Positions 1-7,875 of a DNA stretch of 64,000 nucleotides are shown here, piece after piece; position 1 is the first letter of the stretch, and every line of letters begins with the position of its first letter. A program made the translations under genes and the position numbers. This DNA comes from Planctomycetaceae bacterium (lineage in GTDB: Bacteria; Planctomycetota; Phycisphaerae; UBA1845; UTPLA1): NCBI GenBank assembly GCA_006969385.1, contig CP030884.1:4706249-4770248 (forward strand), given 5' to 3'. The notes beneath the pieces are model-generated. The model did no database searches. It had not been told where the DNA came from and saw only the letters and a program-made list of their open reading frames with translations.

Positions 1-1529
1 GTCGAAGACTTCCTGACTGATCATCATTTCGCGCAACTGGCGCGTGGCCAAGCGCTGCGTGCGCGTGGCTACGGCCCGGCGTAGCTTCGATAGTCGCTTT
101 TCGTTGGTCACGGGTATTTCGCCACGCAGCCCGAGTTTGTAGGTGGTGTTGTCGAAATCCCACGCGCCGCGGAACGAACTGCCGAACGAGCCCTGCCTAT
201 CCAGCACGCCGTATTCGAAATCGAGCATGAACAGCGGCAAGGTTTGATTGCGGGCGAAGTCGATCTTGATCGCATCGGCGGCGAGCTTCAGTTCCAACTC
301 CAGCATTTCCATGCGGTTTTCCAACGCCTCGGCCACCAGCGCCTCGCGTTCCGCCTGCTTGAATTCGTAATGGGCCAGATGCGGCTCGGTTTCGACCACG
401 ATCACGGTCGGCGAATCGAGCCCGACGTTTTCCATATTGAGAATCAGCTTGAGCTCGCGTTGCGCCAGTCGCCACTTGGTCTCGGCTTCGATCAACGGTT
501 CGCGCCGCTTGACCGTTCCGAGCCGCGCGCGGGCTACTTCGATTCTGGCTGTCGCGCCCTCTTCCACCAGCTTTTGCACCAACTCGAAGTTGTCGAAGGC
601 CAGATCGTATTGCTCGCGGCGAATATCGAATTCGCGCGCGGCGGCATACGCTTTCCAATAGGTTTTTTCCGCCTTAGCCAACACGCGAATTGCCGTCAGC
701 TTGGTCTTGGCTTCGATGGCCTTATCGTTGAGGCGGGCGATGCGAATGGAAGCGGTATTGACCGGCACGCCGGCGTTGCGCAGCAGCGGCTGACTGAGGG
801 AGAATTTTGAAGCGCTGACGTACTGCGGGAAATTCTGGGGTTGTAATAGCTCTTGACTGGGAAATGCTTGCCCGATCTCAACGATCGCTCCCGTCGGCGT
901 GGGGATCTTAATTCCCAAATCCATATCGAGCGTTTCTTTGGTCTGCTCGGGGCGTGTGAGTTTTACTACCTGCTTATCCAGTGCATCATTGCTCGACGTA
1001 AACGTCACAAACTCGTCATCGAGTTCGGGCAAGTCTTTACGGCTCAGATCAATACCCGCCACGATGGTGGCGTCAAACTTCGCGCGTTCTTCGGAAATGA
1101 ACGTCTTGGCGATATCCGGATCTATGAAGCTGGCCTGCAATTTCAAATTGTTACGCAGTGCAGCTAACCGCGCCTCTTGCACACCCATGTCCATCTTTTG
1201 AGGCGCTGGCTGGCGTTTGCGATCCAATGCGGCGTTGACGGTCATGTCCGCCTTGGGCAAGCGCTCGTTGATGCCGTCGATTTTTTCATCAACGGACGCC
1301 GGCGGCTTGGACATGCGGCTGGCGAAGTTGGTGCGATTGATATCGCGCAGCTTGGCCGAGACGCTGCGTTCGTATTGCGGATCGAGTAGGCCTTCCCAAG
1401 CGGAACAACCGAGGGCAACCAGAAACAGGCCGCCGCACGCAACACGGATTACATTCGTTCGACCGCAAGCCATTCGACGGCGCAATGATCCGGCCCGGTG
1501 GCGATCGTGATTTGGTTCGTCGGTGCTCA
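1..1529 (-). CDS. TolC-family outer membrane efflux protein (C-terminus beyond window)
   Basis: Outer-membrane channel component of a tripartite exporter, by family and context. About 509 codons are open to the left edge, so the C-terminus is missing. A hydrophobic N-terminal segment ends in a weak lipobox (VALGC), suggesting a lipoprotein or signal peptide. The body is helical and rich in Ala, Glu, Arg and Leu, with the TolC-like pattern of long helices around a short strand region (for example SKFSLSQPLLRNAG, then a run ending in RVLAKAEKTYW). It lies 45 bp after the HlyD gene on the same strand. The chosen start is a GTG preceded by GGATC at 7 nt; an in-frame ATG at 1472 is an alternative and leaves a compact lipoprotein signal. 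The role follows from family and operon; the substrate is unknown. Confidence 0.8.
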
Positions 1530-1574
1530 CAAAATTCGATCCGGTGGCGATGTCGCAAAATCGGGGATTGTAAA

Positions 1575-2903
1575 CTATTTGCCTTCTTTGTCTTTGCTGC
1601 GCAAACCGATGGCAGGCTTGTCGGGATCTTTTACCGGCGGGAAGCCGTTGAGCTGGCGCCAAATCTCGTAGCCGAGCGATACCTCGCGCAACAGCACCCA
1701 ACCCTTGGCCTGCACCCCCTGCCGTAAGAAGCTGGTATCGGGCCAGAGAACCTCATCCCCCGATTCATCGGCCTCCACGATGATGCGAAATCGACCCTGC
1801 CCGTTGTCGGTCTCATCGACAAAGTTGACGATGCCGCCGAAGGTACCGATCGCAACCGAGGGCCAACCGGCAAACTGCACGGCGGGCCAGCCTTCAAATT
1901 GAATTCGCACGGGATCGCCCTTGGAAATCAGCGGCGCGTCGTTGCCGTCCACCCAAAGTTCGACCACGCGGCTTTGCGTTTCGGGAACGATCGTCAACAA
2001 CTGATCGCCGGACTTAACGATCTGACCACCCAAGTTGCCGGTCACGCGAAAGACGGTGCCGTCGACCGGCGCGGGAATATCCTGAGATTGCGCCTTGCGG
2101 ATTTCACCCTCTTTCTTGGTCAGCATCTCTTGTGCCTTCGCGATTTTGCTTTCGATCTCCGCGATCTTGCTGCGCACTTCACTAATCTTGACATCTGCGT
2201 CCTGCGAGATTTTGGTAAGACTCTCGCGTTTGGCCGCCAGCGCCGCCTTATCCGCATCCACATCTGCTTGTGCGCCATTCACGTCCGCCTCCGCAGTCTG
2301 CAGGCCTAGTTCGGCCAATTCCAGATCCCGCTTTGATTTGGCGTCTTGTGCGAACAAAGTCTTCATGCGCTCGAATTGAAATTCAGCCGTAATGCGTTTC
2401 GCCTTCGCGGCCCGCAGCTTTTCTTCCGAACTGCGTACTTTTTCTTTCGCAGCTTCGACTTCGGACTCCGCCGCACGCACTGCGGTATCCCGTGATTGCT
2501 TTAAACTCTCAATTGCGTCTTCATTTCTACTCCTTGCATCGCGATCGCTTCTTATGCCGTCTTCGATCGCCCGCTTTTCCCGCTCCAGCCGCTGCCGAAA
2601 CTCGGGATCGAGATCGACAATCTTAAATAAAGGATCACCTTTCTTAACCTTGCTGCCTTCCTGCACGAAGACTTCGGCGATGCGGCCACCTATCGTCGCG
2701 TCTACTGTCTGAGGCCGCTCCTGCGGATTGAGTGCCACCACCCGCCCCTTGCCGCGGATGTTCTGCTGCCAGGGCACGAACACCAGTCCAACGGGCGTAA
2801 AGATAAAAATGAACAGCACGAGCAGCCCGATGCGCGCCGTCCAACGCGACGAACTTACCATTCGCATCGCCGAAAACTCTTTATGATTGGCTACAGTTGC
2901 CAT
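1575..2903 (-). CDS. HlyD-family periplasmic adaptor (membrane fusion) protein
   Basis: Adaptor bridging the inner-membrane ABC exporter and the TolC-like channel. The protein has 442 aa. One membrane segment lies near residues 22-42 (TARIGLLVLFIFIFTPVGLV). A first lipoyl half follows (GGRIAEVFVQEGSKVKKGD), then a long coiled coil at about residues 100-290 rich in Glu, Lys and Ala, then the second lipoyl half (DIPAPVDGTVFRVTG) and a beta-barrel region. The ATG start has a strong GAGGAG site 8 nt upstream, and that site overlaps the stop of the ABC gene, so translation is probably coupled. Order ABC-HlyD-TolC on one strand matches type I secretion or related efflux operons. Confidence 0.88.
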   Translation of the reverse strand: MATVANHKEFSAMRMVSSSRWTARIGLLVLFIFIFTPVGLVFVPWQQNIRGKGRVVALNPQERPQTVDATIGGRIAEVFVQEGSKVKKGDPLFKIVDLDPEFRQRLEREKRAIEDGIRSDRDARSRNEDAIESLKQSRDTAVRAAESEVEAAKEKVRSSEEKLRAAKAKRITAEFQFERMKTLFAQDAKSKRDLELAELGLQTAEADVNGAQADVDADKAALAAKRESLTKISQDADVKISEVRSKIAEIESKIAKAQEMLTKKEGEIRKAQSQDIPAPVDGTVFRVTGNLGGQIVKSGDQLLTIVPETQSRVVELWVDGNDAPLISKGDPVRIQFEGWPAVQFAGWPSVAIGTFGGIVNFVDETDNGQGRFRIIVEADESGDEVLWPDTSFLRQGVQAKGWVLLREVSLGYEIWRQLNGFPPVKDPDKPAIGLRSKDKEGK

Positions 2904-2916
2904 CGTCAATTGCTCC

Positions 2917-5022
2917 TCAGGCCGCTGTGGTATCCACGGCGGGCGCGCTCGGTCCCACGGGCACGCGCACATCCACGTCGTCGATCGGTCGTTCGCCGTG
3001 TTCGGTGGCAATCACCGTCCATTTGCGGTCGGGCCCCATCACCGATTTGATAATGAGATCGCGCGAGGCGGCGTCCAGCTCGTCCAGCACATCATCCAAT
3101 ACGATCAAGCGCGGCCGCGCTGCCAGCGCGCGGGCCACCATCAATCGCCGGGCGTGGCCGTACGACAAAGGGCGTCCGGTTGCGTTCAACGGCGTATCGA
3201 GACCCTTGGGTAATAGGCGTACCGTTTCCATGAGGCCGACGGCCTGTAACGCGGTACGAATTTGCTCGTTGGTAATGTCGGTTCGTTCGAGCCGCACGTT
3301 ATCCGCGATGCTGCCTTCGACGATTTCCAGGCCCTTCACCACCACCACCTGACGGCGCAGGGCATCGAGGCTCATCTCGCGAAAGTCCACCCCGTCCAGC
3401 TCGAGCCGACCGGCGGTGGGCGTGCGCGCCCCGCATAGCAAATCCGTTAGCGTACTCTTGCCGCTACCGTGTTCGCCTGTAATAACCACGCGCTGACGGG
3501 GTGCAACCGACAAATTGAAATCGTCGAATACCTTCTTGCCGCCGGCGTAGGAAAAGTGTACTCCTTTGATCGTTAACCCTGCGGCTTCACCATTCGAGCG
3601 CACGTCCTCACCATCGCCGCGCTCCAAGGGCAAGTCGATGAGTTGGCCGAGCTTGTCCACACCGGCCAATAGATCGTATATGCCTTCGAGTTGCTTACCG
3701 AATTTCGCCAGCGAGGCCAGCACGGCGGATACGATTAGCTCGGCCGCAACCAACTGCCCCAACGTCAATTGACCGTCGATCACGAGAAAACCGCCGAGCG
3801 TGAGCAGCGCCGTGGCCGCCAACGCTTGCAGCGTGACCGCACCGATGATTTGGCGCAGCAAGATCGAAAAGTGCTTGCGCCGGGCATGCACGTATTCGGC
3901 GGCCAACGAATCCGCCCGGAACCAGGCGAAGTCCGCACCGCCCGCTTGCTTGAACAGCATCGGGTTTAGGGCGATTTCTTCCAACGATGCCGCGACGGCA
4001 TACTTGGCTTTCGATTCTTTGATCGCCGTCTTCACCGCCCCGCGCCCGAGCACGAAAAGGATGAACACGATGCAAAGAATCAGCACCACGTCGAACGCCA
4101 ACAAAAATGGATGATAAAAGGCCAAAATGATCAGCCCGATCAATGCTTGCAGCGCTAACCCCACGCCGTCGAGCAGAATGGTCTGGCTCGCTTTTTGGAC
4201 CGTGAGAACATCGAAGAACCGGTTGACCAATTCCGGCCCGCTGCGATCGTCGAATGCGTCGATGCGCACGCGCGGCAGACGGTACGCCAAGTCACCGACG
4301 ACGCGCACGAAAATGCGGCGTTGCAAGACATCGACGACCCACGTCTTGAAGGCGCGAATCGCACCGGCCAGCGCCAGGAAAGCAAATAACAAAATCGCGA
4401 TCACAACCAGCGGCTGCACCAGCCCACCGAATGCGACAAAGTTTACCAACGACTGAACGGCAATCGGCGTCGCCAGATTCAGCACGCCCACACCGATGGC
4501 GAACAAAATCACGATCGTGATATCGCGCCGATCGGGTTTCAGTAAACCCAACAACCGACGAAACGGCGTCAGGCCGGTGGGTTGTTCGGGATTACCGCGT
4601 GCCGCTCGTAAGGTGGGGCGCGGTTCAACCTGCAGCCATGTGGAGTTTTCAGCTCGCGACAAGCCGGCGGCTTTGATGAAAGCAGCCTTTGACAACGATT
4701 GCACCGCTCCGCCCGGCGCGCCCGCATCGATTTGCAGGTAATTCTGACGCAACACCAGAAAGCCGGATTCGCTCAGGTCGCTCTCGTCCGTCAAAAGCAG
4801 GAAGCCGCTGTTCTCGCCGGCCAATTGCAGCGCATCATCAAATCGTTTTTCGACGACCTTGGCGTTGACGCCCAGGCGATCGAAACAGCGAATGAGTTTT
4901 TGTCGTGGATCATCGGTCGAGGCGAAATCCGCGAATACCTGACGAATCTCCGCATGGGGACGGGTGCGATCGAGTGCGATCAGCACCTGCTCGATTAAGT
5001 TGATTGCGGTTTCGTTGGTCAT
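2917..5022 (-). CDS. ABC exporter (membrane and ATPase domains fused), type I secretion-like, atypical NBD
   Basis: Inner-membrane exporter of 701 aa. The N-terminal ~155 residues are a soluble domain that is not a recognisable C39 peptidase. A six-helix ABC membrane domain spans about 165-450 and an ATPase domain about 480-685. Walker A is intact (GEHGSGKST). Other motifs are altered: the Q-loop position reads VVVVKGLEI with Lys for Gln, the signature is LSYGH instead of LSGGQ, and Walker B ends LIVLDD, giving Asp where the catalytic Glu normally sits. The switch His (ATEHG) is present. The ATG start has AAGGG at 5 nt; a TTG nine codons upstream is an alternative. It heads an operon with HlyD- and TolC-type genes. 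Substrate unknown; reduced or regulated ATPase activity is an inference. Confidence 0.87.
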   Translation of the reverse strand: MTNETAINLIEQVLIALDRTRPHAEIRQVFADFASTDDPRQKLIRCFDRLGVNAKVVEKRFDDALQLAGENSGFLLLTDESDLSESGFLVLRQNYLQIDAGAPGGAVQSLSKAAFIKAAGLSRAENSTWLQVEPRPTLRAARGNPEQPTGLTPFRRLLGLLKPDRRDITIVILFAIGVGVLNLATPIAVQSLVNFVAFGGLVQPLVVIAILLFAFLALAGAIRAFKTWVVDVLQRRIFVRVVGDLAYRLPRVRIDAFDDRSGPELVNRFFDVLTVQKASQTILLDGVGLALQALIGLIILAFYHPFLLAFDVVLILCIVFILFVLGRGAVKTAIKESKAKYAVAASLEEIALNPMLFKQAGGADFAWFRADSLAAEYVHARRKHFSILLRQIIGAVTLQALAATALLTLGGFLVIDGQLTLGQLVAAELIVSAVLASLAKFGKQLEGIYDLLAGVDKLGQLIDLPLERGDGEDVRSNGEAAGLTIKGVHFSYAGGKKVFDDFNLSVAPRQRVVITGEHGSGKSTLTDLLCGARTPTAGRLELDGVDFREMSLDALRRQVVVVKGLEIVEGSIADNVRLERTDITNEQIRTALQAVGLMETVRLLPKGLDTPLNATGRPLSYGHARRLMVARALAARPRLIVLDDVLDELDAASRDLIIKSVMGPDRKWTVIATEHGERPIDDVDVRVPVGPSAPAVDTTAA

Positions 5023-5048
5023 TGATCCCTTAAGATTCGTCAAACTCA

Positions 5049-5097
5049 AGAGGGCGCGCAGCCCTGCCCTCTAACGAACAGTGATACGCGAATTATA
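5049..5097 (-). promoter_or_regulatory. Candidate -10 box and leader hairpin of the secretion operon
   Basis: On the minus strand a perfect TATAAT lies at 5092-5097, about 70 nt before the exporter ATG. No good -35 is seen at 16-18 nt. Between it and the ribosome-binding site is a 7-bp inverted repeat (AGAGGGC at 5066-5072, GCCCTCT at 5049-5055) with a 10-nt loop. The hairpin could affect translation or mRNA stability. Promoter function is inferred from the hexamer only. Confidence 0.35.
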
Positions 5098-5315
5098 TGT
5101 CGGGTTTTCGGGCTGGCCAGCGAGTCGCGGATTTTTGCCGGAGCGACCATTTTAGTTAGTCTCGTGCGAGTTTCTGTTATCAGGCGATCCGCGCAACATC
5201 TGCCGGATTCGATGTTTATGCGATGGCTCAGTCGAGGATATCAGATCACAGCAATGTAACTACGCGTCGGAAATTCGCGATTCGTGTTTCGTGAATCACC
5301 GGCCCTGCACCTCGG

Positions 5316-5903
5316 TTAACGAAAGGCCGCCTCATCGGCTGCGGCCCCCGCTTGCGTCAGATGATGGTCGAAGATTTCGCGAGCACGGAGCAGGCGACGC
5401 TCAGCCCGTTCCAGCGAGAGCCAGACTTCGTCCACGTAACCATCGGCGGAGGCCGACCAAGCCCGGTTTACACCGCGCTCGGCGTTGGCGAACTCGGTCA
5501 TGATGGCGGCATAGGTTTGCAGGTCGAAGCGCTGAATCATCGACTTGCGCGCATCGGCGAAGCGACCGAACTCGATGGCAAGGGAATCGTCGATCTGCTT
5601 GTGAACGTCGAAGACCAGAATCGATTCGCGCTCGGCATTGAGCCGCGACACGCCGGCGATCAGTTTTTCCAGCGAATCGTCTAACTCGTCCATATCGCGA
5701 TCAATTTCGTGGGCTTGTCCGCCCGCCTGTTTGGCTGTCACGCGCAAGAGCACCACGCCGATAGCACCGATCAGAAAGGCACCGCCGTAGTATCTCCAAT
5801 CGATGGTATCCCAGCGATTGGCCGGATCCTCGAGGTTTTGCAACATCACAAAGGAACCAGCGAAAAAGCCGATCCACAATAGGATGTGTCCGAGTAAGCG
5901 CAT
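5316..5903 (-). CDS. Hypothetical membrane protein, two N-terminal helices and helical tail
   Basis: I do not recognise a family. The protein has 195 aa. Two hydrophobic helices lie at about residues 3-22 (LGHILLWIGFFAGSFVML) and 40-58 (GGAFLIGAIGVVLLRV). A long, mostly helical hydrophilic region of alternating acidic and basic stretches follows, probably a cytoplasmic coiled bundle. GAGG sits 9 nt before the ATG. The gene starts 12 nt after the stop of the OPT transporter on the same strand, so it is likely cotranscribed with it; this may point to an accessory role, which is only an inference. About 290 bp separate its end from the secretion operon, with no further gene. Confidence 0.72.
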   Translation of the reverse strand: MRLLGHILLWIGFFAGSFVMLQNLEDPANRWDTIDWRYYGGAFLIGAIGVVLLRVTAKQAGGQAHEIDRDMDELDDSLEKLIAGVSRLNAERESILVFDVHKQIDDSLAIEFGRFADARKSMIQRFDLQTYAAIMTEFANAERGVNRAWSASADGYVDEVWLSLERAERRLLRAREIFDHHLTQAGAAADEAAFR

Positions 5904-5915
5904 ATAGACAATCCT

Positions 5916-7763
5916 CTATTTCAATAGAATTTGATAAATCGCGTTTCCAACGCCGACCAGCGCTTCGCCCACGATCAGGCCCGCGGCAATCGGCACGCAA
6001 CTGCCCTCAACGAATTTACGATCGGCATACTTGTTGAAGATCACACGCAGCGTGCAACCGATGGTGTAGGTCAACACGACATCAAACGGCATATAGAATC
6101 CGAGGCCGACTTGCACGCCGATGCCGCCCAATCCGCTAAGTGCGAGCAATAACCCAAGGCCGCCACCAGCAGCGTAACGATAATCGGGCACATTATCGCC
6201 GATGACGCCCTGAATCATCGATGCCAGTGCCTGCCCTTGAGGCGCGGGAAGCTTGTCCGAACCTAATCCTTGGTTCTCATGCAGCAACAAGATAACACCG
6301 ATCACGACAATCGGACCAAGCCAAGTACCAATGAGCTGGCCGTACTGCTGCATCTTCGGTTGCGCGCCGACCAGATAGCCGCTTTTGAGGTCGAGCATCA
6401 TGTCGCTGGCCTGCGAAATGCCAACGCACATCGCACCGCCCAGAAACATCGAAGCGACGATCACCGACGTATCGTCCATGCCCGAGCCGCTGGCGATGAC
6501 GATCAGAATCGTGACGGCAATCAGCGTCATGCCCGACAGCGGCGACCAATTGGTGCGCCCCACACATTCGGACACGATCACACCTGCGATCCACACCCAG
6601 ATCGTGCCGAGAATTGCCATCGTTGCGGCCGTCGTGAAGCTGATACTTTCGACCGAGGACCATGTGACGAGAATGAGAATCGCCGCGCCACCAAACACGC
6701 CAATGATGAGGTTACGCAGTGGCATTTCATCGGCATCGGCCGATCCGCCTTCGCGCGCGGCATCACGCATCGACTTAAACGCGCTCAACATCAATGGGAA
6801 GGCGGCGATGATGCCACCGATGGCGGCACCGATCAGCATGCCGATACCGCTGGGGCGGAACAGTTGCAGCCGCAATGCAGTCGGCACCTGATTCCATAAC
6901 GCGTGAATTGCATCGGCCTCTTTCACAGTGCCGTCAACGACCGCCTGCAATCCTTCCGGGTGCACCATGGCCTGCACCGGTTCAGCGCCATACGCCCCCA
7001 GCAGCGGTGCCAAAATCCAGTAGCAGATAAATCCACCAGCACCGAACCAGTAGCCACCCTTACCCGAAAGAAAGCCCACGCCGACCGTCATCAGCGACAG
7101 GAAGAACGTGAGATTCAGAAACGGCGGTAAACGCAGTGCTTCACCAAAATAGCCTGCCGGATGGTCGCCGACAAAGGCAATCATGCATATGTAGAAGATG
7201 CCCGACACCACCGCCCCGCCGATCAGCAGCATCGCTTTCTGAGTGCCGGCACCGGGCGATTTGAGAATCGTCGCAACGGCAATACCGCCGGGGTAGGCCA
7301 AGCGATCGAAGTCGATCATCTGCTTGCGCAGCGGAATCACAAACGCCAAGCCAACGACCGCGCCCGTCGCGCAGGCGAGCACCATCAAGACCTTATTAAA
7401 CTCAATGATGCCGGCATATTTGTCGCTGAACTGACGGTTGAGAATAAAGAGCGCGGGAATGGAAAACATCATGCCCGACGATGCGCCGTTCACCGCCGAC
7501 GCGATCGTTTGGTTGATGTTATTTTCGACGATGCTGGTGCGGCCCATGATGCCGCGCAGAATGCCCCAGCCCAAAATCGCGGCCAACTCTGAACCTTCGA
7601 TCGAAAAGCCGAGGATCAGCGCGGCGTAGCCGATAGAGACGGCGATCAGCGCCCCCAACACCCAACCGACGATAACGGCATGCCACGTCAGCTCTGGGTA
7701 AGGACCGTGATGAATCTTCGCCCCGTCGGGCAGCGTCGTCACTTGATGCGTTTGATTTGCCAT
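5916..7763 (-). CDS. OPT-family oligopeptide transporter
   Basis: Secondary transporter of the OPT family, expected to import small peptides or metal-peptide complexes with protons across the inner membrane. The 615-aa protein is hydrophobic throughout, with about 14-16 membrane segments, which fits the family length. The N-terminal block VENNINQTIASAVNGAS matches the conserved motif of prokaryotic OPT members, and late Gly-rich segments (RYAAGGGLGLLLALSGLGG) are also typical. AAGGA stands just before the ATG. It lies between a small membrane protein gene and, 112 bp upstream on the same strand, a POT-family peptide transporter, so the locus looks devoted to peptide uptake. Substrate specificity cannot be read from sequence. 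Confidence 0.9.
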   Translation of the reverse strand: MANQTHQVTTLPDGAKIHHGPYPELTWHAVIVGWVLGALIAVSIGYAALILGFSIEGSELAAILGWGILRGIMGRTSIVENNINQTIASAVNGASSGMMFSIPALFILNRQFSDKYAGIIEFNKVLMVLACATGAVVGLAFVIPLRKQMIDFDRLAYPGGIAVATILKSPGAGTQKAMLLIGGAVVSGIFYICMIAFVGDHPAGYFGEALRLPPFLNLTFFLSLMTVGVGFLSGKGGYWFGAGGFICYWILAPLLGAYGAEPVQAMVHPEGLQAVVDGTVKEADAIHALWNQVPTALRLQLFRPSGIGMLIGAAIGGIIAAFPLMLSAFKSMRDAAREGGSADADEMPLRNLIIGVFGGAAILILVTWSSVESISFTTAATMAILGTIWVWIAGVIVSECVGRTNWSPLSGMTLIAVTILIVIASGSGMDDTSVIVASMFLGGAMCVGISQASDMMLDLKSGYLVGAQPKMQQYGQLIGTWLGPIVVIGVILLLHENQGLGSDKLPAPQGQALASMIQGVIGDNVPDYRYAAGGGLGLLLALSGLGGIGVQVGLGFYMPFDVVLTYTIGCTLRVIFNKYADRKFVEGSCVPIAAGLIVGEALVGVGNAIYQILLK

Positions 7764-7875
7764 GCTTCCTTGCTGAAGAGGGTTGAGCAGGCATCACCGA
7801 CCGTGTATGCGGCGATGCCTGCGTATCCTACAACTCTTGCGACGGAACCGACCCAAACCGGCTCGTCGCGAAACA

